Part shown: piece by piece, positions 56,485 through 64,000 of the stretch | How positions within the stretch are numbered: position 1 is the stretch's first letter | Layout: each line of letters starts with the position of its first letter | DNA from: Paenibacillus sp. H1-7 | GTDB taxonomy: Bacteria > Bacillota > Bacilli > Paenibacillales > NBRC-103111 | NCBI RefSeq assembly: GCF_022354825.1 | Contig: NZ_CP031168.1 | Location: 2,109,501-2,173,500 of the forward strand | Reading direction: 5' to 3' | DNA length: 64,000 nt | Position numbers and translations under genes: made by a program | Notes under the pieces: model-generated | The model's database searches: none | What the model was told of the DNA's origin: nothing | What the model saw: the letters and a program-made list of their open reading frames with translations, nothing else

Positions 56485-57357
56485 TTGAGGGAATCCACAG
56501 GCGGAAATATTTTTGTAATCTTTATTCACGTGGTATTGATCATCATTTCGCTCACCTGCATCCTGCCTTTCCTGCATCTGATTGCGCTGTCCGTAAGCTC
56601 GGGGCATGCGGTTGACCTGGGTCAGGTCTGGTTCTGGCCGGTGGGGATTGATTTCACCGTTTACAGATACTTTTTTGAGAATACGCCGGCCTTGCGCGCC
56701 TTTACCAACAGCGTGATCATTACCTTATGCGGTACGGCCTTGAGCATGCTGGCCACGGTGCTGACGGCCTATCCCTTATCCCGCCGTTACCTTTACGCCC
56801 GCAAGCCGATCACAACGGCCGCATTGTTCACCATGCTCTTCAGCGGAGGCATGATCCCTACCTATCTGGTCATGAATAGCCTTCATTTGACCAATACTTA
56901 CTGGTCCCTATGGTTTGGCGGGCTGATCAGTACCTATAATATGCTGATTATGAAAAGCTATTTTGAGAGCATCCCGGGAGAAGTGGCGGAATCCGCCCAG
57001 ATTGATGGCTGCGGCGAGGTCCAGCTGCTCATGCGTATCATACTGCCCTTGTCTCTTCCCATGCTGGCTACGCTGACGTTATTCTACGGAGTGGGCTACT
57101 GGAACATGTTCATGAGCGTTATTCTTTACATCAATAAGACGAATTTGCAGAATCTTACTGTTATCGTTCAGGGGATGCTGCAAATTCAGGGGAACTTCAA
57201 TATGTCGGCCATGGATATGATGCAGCAGCAGGAGATGGTATCCGAAAAGCTGAAAGCGGTTGGGGTTATGGTTATGGTTGTGCCCATGCTGGTGGTATAT
57301 CCGTTCCTGCAGAAATATTTTGTCAAAGGCATTATGCTTGGCTCTATCAAGGGTTAG
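56485..57357 (+). CDS. LplC/YtcP-type sugar ABC permease
   Basis: A 290-aa permease with six helices and the EAA segment VAESAQIDGCGEVQLLMRIILPLSLP (about 168-193, in pieces). The C-terminus FVKGIMLGSIKG is typical of the YtcP subgroup. TTG 56485 is preferred, having AAAGGAGGG eight bases before it; the open frame upstream overlaps the previous gene. Confidence 0.93.
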   Translation: MRESTGGNIFVIFIHVVLIIISLTCILPFLHLIALSVSSGHAVDLGQVWFWPVGIDFTVYRYFFENTPALRAFTNSVIITLCGTALSMLATVLTAYPLSRRYLYARKPITTAALFTMLFSGGMIPTYLVMNSLHLTNTYWSLWFGGLISTYNMLIMKSYFESIPGEVAESAQIDGCGEVQLLMRIILPLSLPMLATLTLFYGVGYWNMFMSVILYINKTNLQNLTVIVQGMLQIQGNFNMSAMDMMQQQEMVSEKLKAVGVMVMVVPMLVVYPFLQKYFVKGIMLGSIKG

Positions 57358-57398
57358 CTGCAACAATAAAATCAATCATAGATTGAGGGGGATTCCAT

Positions 57399-59039
57399 AT
57401 GTTTGGACAAACATCCGCACCAAAAATGAAGATCACGTTGGCGCTGGGACTGTCGGCGGTTATGGCAGCAGGGGCAGCTGGTTGCAGTCAAAAGGAAGAG
57501 GGGACAAAGGGGCAAGCCGAAGGAAAAGCCATAATTACCGTTTCCAACTATGACAGGGGTAATATTCCCGCAGCGGAGGGAACGGTTGAGGACAACCGTT
57601 GGACCAAGTGGATCAATGAGCATTCTCCCGTTACGGCCAAGTATGTGCCGGTGGCCCGGGCAGAGGCAGTCAAAAAGCTGAATGTCTTGTTCGCATCGGG
57701 CAGTGCGCCGGATATTGTCAATGATTATGATACGGGGTTCCGGAATTCCCTGTACCAGCAGAAGCAATTAATGCCTCTGGACGATTACTTGCAATATGCG
57801 CCTGAATACCAGAAGCTGCTGGAGAAGTACCCCCAGCTTCGCAAAATAGGCACCAAGCCGGACGGCAAGCTTTACGAAATCGGCAAAATTAATGAGCCCC
57901 ATCTGCAGAGTGTAGCCTTTATCCGGATGGATTGGCTGAAAAAGCTGAAGCTGGAGGTTCCGAAGACCACCGACGAATTGCTTGTCGTTCTAAAAGCATT
58001 CGCTGAGCAGGACCCTGACAGCAACGGGAAGAAGGATACTTATGGAACCAATATGAGCTACACCTCGGACGGCATGGTGGATTCCATGTTCGGCTCGTAC
58101 GGCTGGAAAATCTCCAATGATGACAAAATTATCAGGACTTGGGATAATTCGCTGGAGTCTCTTAAATTCAAGAAAAGGTTATTTGAGGAAGGGCTTATCG
58201 ATAAGGATTATCTGGCGGACAAGAATGGAGCCAAAGCCAAGCAGGATTACCTGAACGGAAAAATAGGCGTTTATCTTCCTCCTGTTGTCAGCAACTGGTT
58301 TGAGAGTACGGTAACGGACGTCAAAACGCTCCGCAAGGTTGTTCCAGAGGCGGAGATTGCGCCGATGGCGCAGCCCAAGTCTTCCATGGGGCAATTCGTT
58401 CATCATGTGGTCAACCCGGTTCAAATGACCACGGTGATCAATGCTGCGGCCAAAAATCCCAAGGCTGCTATGGAATATATTAACTTCATTATCAAGCCGG
58501 AGAACAGTCTGATTCTGAAAAAAGGAATGGAAGGAGAGCATTGGAAAAAAGGTGCGGACGGTTTTCCCAAGGTCATTGATCCTGCGAAGAATGCCAAGGA
58601 ACTGGATTGGGCCATGGACTACTCCATGTTCTACTCGATCCCGGAGAATCCGCTTCTGATTTCCACCACTGCGTTCGACGTGAGTGATCCTGATCAGAAG
58701 GCCGGTCTGGACATGCTGAAGAAAGCCGACGAGTTTCTGCTTAATCCCGAGGCCCAGTATCCCGCGCTGAGTCACTACGAGCATATGCCTACCCTGTCGA
58801 GCGAGTTGGTAGTGATCAATACCAACATCGACAAGGAAATGAAGGACATCTATACCAAAGGCATTATCGGCGGGGCCCAATATACCCCTGAGCAGGCCAT
58901 TGCAGATGCCAAAGCTGCCTGGGAGAGAGGCGGCGGCAAACAGATCGAGGAATTCATGAATACCTGGTATAAAGAAAATAAGGACAGAGCCTTCCTAGGT
59001 AAGGATATCCTGGAGTTGGTCCGCTCCCAACACAAGTAG
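57399..59039 (+). CDS. LplA/YtcQ-type extracellular solute-binding lipoprotein
   Basis: A 546-aa binding protein. Lipoprotein signal with lipobox AAGAAGCS. The long two-lobed fold typical of oligosaccharide binders follows: FASGSAPDIVNDYD, GKLYEIGKI, FIRMDWLKKLKLEVPKTTDELLVVLKAF, DSNGKKDTYG (calcium-loop-like) and AAMEYINFIIKPENSL. It delivers GH43- or lyase-released oligosaccharides to the permeases. GAGGGGG precedes the ATG. A hairpin follows its stop. Confidence 0.93.
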   Translation: MFGQTSAPKMKITLALGLSAVMAAGAAGCSQKEEGTKGQAEGKAIITVSNYDRGNIPAAEGTVEDNRWTKWINEHSPVTAKYVPVARAEAVKKLNVLFASGSAPDIVNDYDTGFRNSLYQQKQLMPLDDYLQYAPEYQKLLEKYPQLRKIGTKPDGKLYEIGKINEPHLQSVAFIRMDWLKKLKLEVPKTTDELLVVLKAFAEQDPDSNGKKDTYGTNMSYTSDGMVDSMFGSYGWKISNDDKIIRTWDNSLESLKFKKRLFEEGLIDKDYLADKNGAKAKQDYLNGKIGVYLPPVVSNWFESTVTDVKTLRKVVPEAEIAPMAQPKSSMGQFVHHVVNPVQMTTVINAAAKNPKAAMEYINFIIKPENSLILKKGMEGEHWKKGADGFPKVIDPAKNAKELDWAMDYSMFYSIPENPLLISTTAFDVSDPDQKAGLDMLKKADEFLLNPEAQYPALSHYEHMPTLSSELVVINTNIDKEMKDIYTKGIIGGAQYTPEQAIADAKAAWERGGGKQIEEFMNTWYKENKDRAFLGKDILELVRSQHK

Positions 59040-59071
59040 GGGCTGAAGGGCCTGGAATAGGATAAATGCGG

Positions 59072-59103
59072 ACTTGGTTCGGCAAAGGCCGGGCCAAGTT
59101 TGC
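59072..59103 (+). terminator. Weak hairpin after the binding-protein gene
   Basis: ACTTGG..CGGC/GCCGG..CCAAGT followed by TTGCTTT. Probably a partial terminator or mRNA-stabilising stem before the GH105 gene. Confidence 0.5.
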
Positions 59104-59140
59104 TTTCGGAACATTAGATATGAGAAGGAGTATATGAATC

Positions 59141-60256
59141 ATGACAAATGAAATGCTGCTTCAAAAAATCGGACTGGTAGTGGACAAGCTTATGAATCTG
59201 GGCGGCAGCGACTATGAAAAGGACAAAACCGTGGTCCAGGCCGACACAAGAAAAGGAATTGTCCAACGGGATTTCGGAATTGAAGAATGGGACTGGCCCC
59301 AGGGCGTCGGTCTTTATGGTCTGTACAAACTGCAGAAGTATTACAGCGATCACCGCTATATGGAGTTTTTTCAGAACTGGTATTCCCGCAATTTGGAGGT
59401 CGGTCTGCCGTCAAAAAACATTAATACGACCGCCCCTTATCTGGCTCTGGTTCTGCTCCTGGATCAGCTTGAGCCTTCCAACCAGCTGGAACAGCTGTGC
59501 CGGGATCACGCGGACTGGCTCGTTCATGAGCTGCCCAAAACCAAAGAAGGCGGCTTCCAGCATACAGTCACTGCCATTGGTAACCGGGATGGAATCCACT
59601 TGCACAATGGGCAGTTATGGATTGATACGCTCTTTATGGCGGTTCTGTTTCTGAACCAGGCCGGCCGCAAGTTCAACCGGCCGGAGTGGGAGCAAGAAGC
59701 AGTACACCAGATTCTCCTCCATATCAAGTACTTGTACGACAAACATACCGGACTGTTCTTCCACGGCTGGAGCTTCGAGCGCAATGATAATTTCGGCAGC
59801 ATCTTCTGGTGCCGCGGCAATTCCTGGTTCACCTACGGCCTCGTCGATTACCTGGAAACTTGTCAGGATACGATGAACCCGGGTATCCGTCAATTTCTAG
59901 TTGATACGTATAAGGCTCAGGTCAACGCTCTGGTTCCGCTCCAGGCCGCTTCCGGTCTATGGCACACCGTCCTGCAAGACCCAACCAGCTATGAAGAGGT
60001 ATCTGGATCGGCCGCAATTGCCGCGGGTATCCTAAAAGGCATAAAAGCAGGTATTTTGGATTCCTCCTATCAGGCTGTTGCCGACAAGGCCATCCAGGCG
60101 GTTTGTCAAAATATCAGCGGGGATGGAACCGTGCTGAATGTGTCGGCCGGAACCGGTATGGGAATGGATAAAGACCATTATAAAAATATTACCATTATGC
60201 CAATGGCATACGGACAGTCCCTTGCTCTTATTGCCTTGTATGAAGCTTTAAAATAA
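59141..60256 (+). CDS. GH105 unsaturated glycuronyl hydrolase (YteR-like)
   Basis: A 371-aa cytoplasmic enzyme of the (alpha/alpha)6 barrel fold that hydrolyses the unsaturated uronic acid end left by polysaccharide lyases, as YteR does with rhamnogalacturonan fragments. Motifs: WDWPQGVGLYGLYK (51-64), QHTVT, HNGQLWIDTLFMAV with probable catalytic Asp162, GWSFERNDNFGSIFWCRGNSWF, and YKNITIMPMAYGQSLALIALYE near the end. It implies that lyase products enter through the adjacent importer, although no lyase is in the window. Ends the operon at an 11-bp-stem terminator. Confidence 0.92.
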   Translation: MTNEMLLQKIGLVVDKLMNLGGSDYEKDKTVVQADTRKGIVQRDFGIEEWDWPQGVGLYGLYKLQKYYSDHRYMEFFQNWYSRNLEVGLPSKNINTTAPYLALVLLLDQLEPSNQLEQLCRDHADWLVHELPKTKEGGFQHTVTAIGNRDGIHLHNGQLWIDTLFMAVLFLNQAGRKFNRPEWEQEAVHQILLHIKYLYDKHTGLFFHGWSFERNDNFGSIFWCRGNSWFTYGLVDYLETCQDTMNPGIRQFLVDTYKAQVNALVPLQAASGLWHTVLQDPTSYEEVSGSAAIAAGILKGIKAGILDSSYQAVADKAIQAVCQNISGDGTVLNVSAGTGMGMDKDHYKNITIMPMAYGQSLALIALYEALK

Positions 60257-60284
60257 TACGGGCAAACCGGACCGGAACGTGACG

Positions 60285-60350
60285 CGCTTCCTTCCTATGT
60301 AGACAGGTAAAATGTAAACCTTGTTTGCTTGGAAGGAAGCGTTTTATAAT
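60285..60350 (+). promoter_or_regulatory. Overlapping terminator and promoter before the kinase gene
   Basis: CGCTTCCTTCC (60285-60295) pairs with GGAAGGAAGCG (60331-60341), followed by TTTTAT: the terminator of the GH105 gene. Within its loop and 3' arm lies a promoter, TTGTTT (60321-60326), 18 bp, TATAAT (60345-60350), giving a start near 60357 for the kinase gene. Confidence 0.65.
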
Positions 60351-60383
60351 ACAATATGAAATTCAAAGGGGGAGGGGAGCCGA

Positions 60384-62198
60384 CTGCATCCGACAAGCTG
60401 GCCGGGGTATATAGCCGGAAAAATAAAGGGCAGCTTCAAGATCAAACTGATCGTGCTGCTCTCGTGTATGGTAACACTTGCCTTTGCCTTGGCAGGCTGG
60501 ATGGTTTACCGGTCAAATATCCAATTAATGGAGGATGAAATCAGCAAGCAGTTCTCCATCGCCAACGAACAGGCTTTGGCCAGACTGGAGATGTCCTTCC
60601 AGGAAATCAACCGCGTATCCCAATCCATTATCCTGAACCCGTCCATCGAACTGTTCCTCAGGGAGAACATCGTTCCTGTAAGCGATTCCTATACCCAATT
60701 CAAGAACCGCAAGTATGTGGAAGAGCAGTTGAATATGCTGCTGGTGGATGCGCCGTCCATCCGCTCCGTTTTCCTGTACAATGAGAACGGGGAAATGACG
60801 GTTCTCTCCAAAAGCGGTGCGTCGGGAGAGCCGGGAACGGATGACTTGACCAGGATGATGGAAAAGCTTAAGCCCCATCGGGGGAATATGGTCTGGGGCC
60901 GGGCCGAGGCGGCCAGCACCATTGATCCGGACGGCCGCAGAACGGTTCTGGTTGCTGCCAGACGGATGCTCAATGAGAAGCTGATCCCGTACGGTACCAT
61001 GGTGATGGTGATGGAGGAAAGCCTGGTATCCAAGGTGCTGCGGGATCTTACGGAGAACGGCGGCAAGGTGCTGCTGCTGGAGCCTACAGGAGGTATGCTC
61101 TACTCCAATACCGACCAGAGCGAGATGGAGCAGCTCTTGAAACTGACAGAGGCAAATTATCCCCGTTATGTCAAAATGAATGGCATCACCTATCTGTTTG
61201 TCCGCCACGAGCTGATTCCGGCAGGCTTTACCCTATACGGAGGGGCTTCCTTGCAGGAGATACAGAGGAAAAATAAAGACATCATCCAGGTATTGGCATT
61301 TGCCGGAATCGGCGTGATCCTGCTCAGTGCACTGCTTATTACGATTTCCACCCGGACGCTCCTGACTCCTCTGGCCCATTTGATGCAGGGACTGCGTACG
61401 CTGCGTTCCGGCGATTTCACGGTCCGTGTCAGAGTGGATTCCGGCGATGAGCTGGGCTACATTGGAGACAGCTTCAACAGCATGGCGGAGCAAGTGAGCG
61501 AGCTGATCAATAAGGTATATTTGGCCCAGATCAGCCAGAGGGAATCGGAGCTGAAGGCCATCCAGGCACAGCTGAACCCCCATTATCTGCACAACCTGTT
61601 CAATGAGCTGTATTGGAAGCTGTACAGCAACGACCAGGAAGAGGTGGCGCTTCTGATCAACGCCATCTCGGAGATGTTGAAGTATTCCCTTAAGCCTGTC
61701 CAGACTGATACGACTCTTGGCGAAGAGCTGCATCAGATCCGCAATTACATCAAGATCCAGACAGAGCTGTTCACCGGCGAGATTGAAACCATTATTCAAG
61801 CTGAAGAGTCCCTGCTGAATCTGCGGATGATGCGCTCCCTCTTGCTGCCGGTGGTGGAAAATGTTTTTGTTCACGCATTCCGTGATATGGAGAAAGACCG
61901 GGTGCTGCGGATTAAAGCGTTCCTGTTAAATGATGCGCTGCATATCGAGGTGGCTGACAACGGATGCGGCATGGATAAAGAAACCATTAGAACCTTGACA
62001 GAGGCGGAGGCTGTGCTGCCGGACGGCAATAAGACGGGAATCGGCTACAAAAGTGTGCTGCGGCGCATTCAGCTGGTATACGGACCCGCATATGGAGTGG
62101 AAATTACGAGCAGTAAAGGGAAAGGAACGGTTGTTCACATGACGCTTCCTACTATTAAATCTGGGACACTGGGGAGTCATGAGGAGGGGAACGGATGA
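60384..62198 (+). CDS. YesM-type sensor histidine kinase, probable CTG start
   Basis: A 604-aa membrane kinase. Order: helix 1 (~19-44, IKLIVLLSCMVTLAFALAGWM), extracytoplasmic sensor (~45-295), helix 2 (~300-322), HAMP (~323-375), His_kinase with AIQAQLNPHYLHNLFNELYW, then HATPase (LLPVVENVFVHAF, EVADNGCGMDKE). Start: the only codon in frame behind the strong site GGAGGGG is CTG 60384, six bases downstream. GTG 60453 lies inside helix 1 and has no site. Translation from CTG, or a frameshift with the ATG at 60356, must be considered. Partner of the regulator that overlaps its stop. Confidence 0.88.
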   Translation: MHPTSWPGYIAGKIKGSFKIKLIVLLSCMVTLAFALAGWMVYRSNIQLMEDEISKQFSIANEQALARLEMSFQEINRVSQSIILNPSIELFLRENIVPVSDSYTQFKNRKYVEEQLNMLLVDAPSIRSVFLYNENGEMTVLSKSGASGEPGTDDLTRMMEKLKPHRGNMVWGRAEAASTIDPDGRRTVLVAARRMLNEKLIPYGTMVMVMEESLVSKVLRDLTENGGKVLLLEPTGGMLYSNTDQSEMEQLLKLTEANYPRYVKMNGITYLFVRHELIPAGFTLYGGASLQEIQRKNKDIIQVLAFAGIGVILLSALLITISTRTLLTPLAHLMQGLRTLRSGDFTVRVRVDSGDELGYIGDSFNSMAEQVSELINKVYLAQISQRESELKAIQAQLNPHYLHNLFNELYWKLYSNDQEEVALLINAISEMLKYSLKPVQTDTTLGEELHQIRNYIKIQTELFTGEIETIIQAEESLLNLRMMRSLLLPVVENVFVHAFRDMEKDRVLRIKAFLLNDALHIEVADNGCGMDKETIRTLTEAEAVLPDGNKTGIGYKSVLRRIQLVYGPAYGVEITSSKGKGTVVHMTLPTIKSGTLGSHEEGNG

Positions 62199-63730
62199 GA
62201 GGCAAGCTGTTTATTGCAGAGGATCAGCCCAACTTCCGCAAGGGGCTGCTGAAGCTGGCGGGAAAGCGGTCCGCCGAGTGGGTGGTGACGGGGGAAGCGG
62301 CCAATGGCCGGGACGCCTTGATAATGATGGAGCAATGTGTCCCGGATCTCTTGCTGACCGATATCCGGATGCCCCATATTGATGGTCTGCAGCTGGCAGA
62401 AGAAATCAGAAGCCGCGGCTGGCTGACGAAGATTGTGATTGTAACCGGATTCAAGGATTTTTCGTATGCCCAGTCCGCCGTCAAGTTCGGGGTGCTGGAT
62501 TTTATCACGAAGCCTTGTGTGGAAACGGATATATTAAGCGTACTCGACCGGATTTATGTGCAGCTGATTGAAGAAAGCCAGTCCCAGCTTTTGGTGGAGG
62601 GCTGGAAGCGCCAGCATGAAGACAGCGAGCTGCGCTCGGCTATTATGGGTATGCCCTGCAGCGGCGAAGAGGTGGAGGCTTTGCTGAAGCGAATGAAGCA
62701 ATGCGAGCTGCATTTTTTCCGTTTTCCTACGTATTTCCCCCCGGAGAAGCATTATTCCGCCCAAGATGTGCCGCTTTTGCAGTTTGCTTTCGCCAATATT
62801 GCCGGGGAGCACTTGAATAAATGGTTTCACGGCGGCTTTCGCCTGTTTCCCTTGAACGCATCAGAGTGGGCTTTATTGGTGGACCGGAGTGCTTCCCGGC
62901 CGGATACACCCCCCTCATGGCCGCAGATACTCACCGATTCGGTCCATCATTATCTGAAGCTGGCTCTTGAATGCAGCGGACAAGGGCTATGCGCCAGCAC
63001 GGAGGAATTGCGCCAAGGCTACAGACAGTATTGCCGGGAAGGGGACAGGGACCACGGTTCTGCCAATGAATCACTGCTCAACCAGACGGCGCTTTACGAG
63101 AAGGAAAAGGAAATTATAACGTGGCTTATGTCGGAGGATAACAGCCGACTGAGCCGGGAGCTGCAGGAGCAAGCCGTCCGGATCAGCCATTTGCCCCCGC
63201 AAACCGCCAAGATCGAAGCGCTGCTGCTGGCTGCAGCCATTCTCCGGCTGGTGCAGGTCCAGTTTCCCGAATGGCAAATGGCCGTGCGCCCCATAGAGTG
63301 GGATTCTGTCTACAAATGTGCGACGCCGGATGATATTGCGGTATGGCTGCAGGGATACATCCATGAATTCCTGAAGTCCCACAATAACTGGCTTGCCAGT
63401 AAGAATGATAACCCGGTCAAGCAGGCCATCCGGTTTATTGAAGAATCATACATGGGGGTATGCGGCTTGGCCGAGGTGGCGGCCCATGTCCATCTCAACC
63501 CCAGCTATTTCAGTAATCTGTTTAAAAAGGAAACCGGGGAAAGTGTAACCGGCTATATCCAGAACCTGCGCGTACAGAAAGCGAAGCTTCTGCTGAAAAG
63601 CACAGATATGAAAATATTCGAAATTTCCGAGGCCACCGGCTTCAACGACTCCAATTATTTCACGCATATGTTCAACAAAATAGCAGGAGTCTCCCCCAAA
63701 GAATACCGCAAGCAGATGGCCGGACAGTGA
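62195..63730 (+). CDS. YesN-type response regulator (AraC HTH)
   Basis: A 511-aa regulator. Receiver (1-~125) with Asp56 (LLLTDIRMPHIDG) and the KPC equivalent of the conserved Lys-Pro. A variable middle follows, then the AraC DNA-binding domain (~410-508): SYMGVCGLAEVAAHVHLNPSYFSNLFKKETGES in order, QKAKLLLKST and ATGFNDSNYFTHMFNKIAGVSPKEYR. Its ATG overlaps the kinase stop (ATGA, 62195-62198). It probably activates the importer/GH105 operon and perhaps the GH43 gene, with the direct repeats at 49.7 and 55.4 kb as candidate sites (inference). Confidence 0.93.
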   Translation: MRGKLFIAEDQPNFRKGLLKLAGKRSAEWVVTGEAANGRDALIMMEQCVPDLLLTDIRMPHIDGLQLAEEIRSRGWLTKIVIVTGFKDFSYAQSAVKFGVLDFITKPCVETDILSVLDRIYVQLIEESQSQLLVEGWKRQHEDSELRSAIMGMPCSGEEVEALLKRMKQCELHFFRFPTYFPPEKHYSAQDVPLLQFAFANIAGEHLNKWFHGGFRLFPLNASEWALLVDRSASRPDTPPSWPQILTDSVHHYLKLALECSGQGLCASTEELRQGYRQYCREGDRDHGSANESLLNQTALYEKEKEIITWLMSEDNSRLSRELQEQAVRISHLPPQTAKIEALLLAAAILRLVQVQFPEWQMAVRPIEWDSVYKCATPDDIAVWLQGYIHEFLKSHNNWLASKNDNPVKQAIRFIEESYMGVCGLAEVAAHVHLNPSYFSNLFKKETGESVTGYIQNLRVQKAKLLLKSTDMKIFEISEATGFNDSNYFTHMFNKIAGVSPKEYRKQMAGQ

Positions 63731-63847
63731 CTCTTTCAGGAAAAATGTCCATTTGCACCGTGCCCAAACCGGTTAAATAGGAATCTCTGAGGGAACTTCA
63801 TCCACTGGCAGACAAGCATCGCCAGCCGAATCATGGGGAGTGGAATT

Positions 63848-63943
63848 ATGGGAATCCGTTTTGTCAAAACGGCGGCCGCCGTGTATCTATCTTTCCTGGC
63901 CGCCAATCTGTTTTCCTTAAAGCAGGTGTTTTATGCGTACTAG
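63848..63943 (+). pseudogene. Truncated FUSC/aromatic-acid-exporter-like fragment
   Basis: MGIRFVKTAAAVYLSFLAANL followed by FSLKQVFYAY and a stop resembles only the first helix of ArAE/FUSC-family membrane proteins (typically MGIR.IKTA.AV). GGGGAGTGG lies before the ATG. The family is hundreds of residues long, so this is a broken or early-terminated copy, or a chance match. The final 60 bases of the window show no continuation. Confidence 0.3.
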
Positions 63944-64000
63944 CGGCTTTGACCTTCTGAAGGACCAAGAATTGATAGAATTATATTACCTTGTTTTGAA

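Noticed and set aside
60356..60538. 60-aa frame beginning MKFKGGGEPTAS
   Set aside because: Its ATG lies at the predicted transcript start with no ribosome site, and it overlaps the kinase N-terminus in another frame. It is noted only as a possible frameshift partner.

Overview
The window looks like chromosomal DNA of a Paenibacillus-type Firmicute. Supporting signs are moderate GC, strong AGGAGG-type ribosome sites with frequent TTG/GTG starts, B. subtilis-like genes (yqzE, yqhG, yqhH, lipM, xpt, ykvI-type), YesM/YesN two-component pairs, LplB/YtcP-type sugar importers and S-layer-homology surface proteins. No phage, CRISPR array, rRNA or complete insertion sequence is visible. One tRNA-Leu(CAG) is present.

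1-16 kb is a mosaic of small housekeeping and regulatory units: a divergent XRE-regulator pair with phased operators, a diguanylate cyclase, an alpha/beta hydrolase-TetR operon with its own operator, a glycosyltransferase, a DMT exporter, an SDR enzyme, a YkvI-type transporter, a DedA protein, a DUF4309 lipoprotein, xpt, cbiZ, several very small proteins (34-107 aa) and the tRNA. Two diverged copies of a ~150-bp interspersed repeat lie at the left edge and near 6.9 kb. A ~265-bp near-palindrome lies at 16.4-16.65 kb.

16.6-34.4 kb holds a lipoprotein/OmpR regulator/histidine kinase operon, a chemoreceptor with an Fnr/Crp-type site at -41.5, argS with a terminator-bearing leader, a remnant of the B. 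subtilis comG-gcv neighbourhood (yqzE, yqhG, yqhH, lipM, without gcvT-PA-PB), a D-amino-acid aminotransferase and a B12-dependent ribonucleotide reductase behind NrdR-like boxes.

34.43-36.95 kb is an AT-rich 2.5-kb island. It is bounded by 8-bp terminal inverted repeats and arrays of ~20-bp sites (three left, two right, inverted), the layout of Tn7-like transposon ends. Its cargo is a tiny membrane protein, an ECF-type sigma factor and an anti-sigma-like membrane protein; no transposase is visible.

37.2-49.4 kb is a galactoside-use locus: a YesN/YesM-type pair, a sugar ABC importer (binding protein and two permeases), GH2 beta-galactosidase and GH36 alpha-galactosidase. A cre-like site and 18-bp tandem repeats precede the importer.

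49.4-63.7 kb is a plant-polysaccharide locus: a decayed SLH gene, a 1644-aa surface-anchored GH43 protein, an LplB/YtcP/YtcQ-type importer, a GH105 unsaturated glycuronyl hydrolase and a second YesM/YesN pair. It suggests extracellular trimming of arabinan or pectin side chains, uptake of oligosaccharides and intracellular cleavage of unsaturated uronyl products. The window ends in a short broken FUSC-like fragment.
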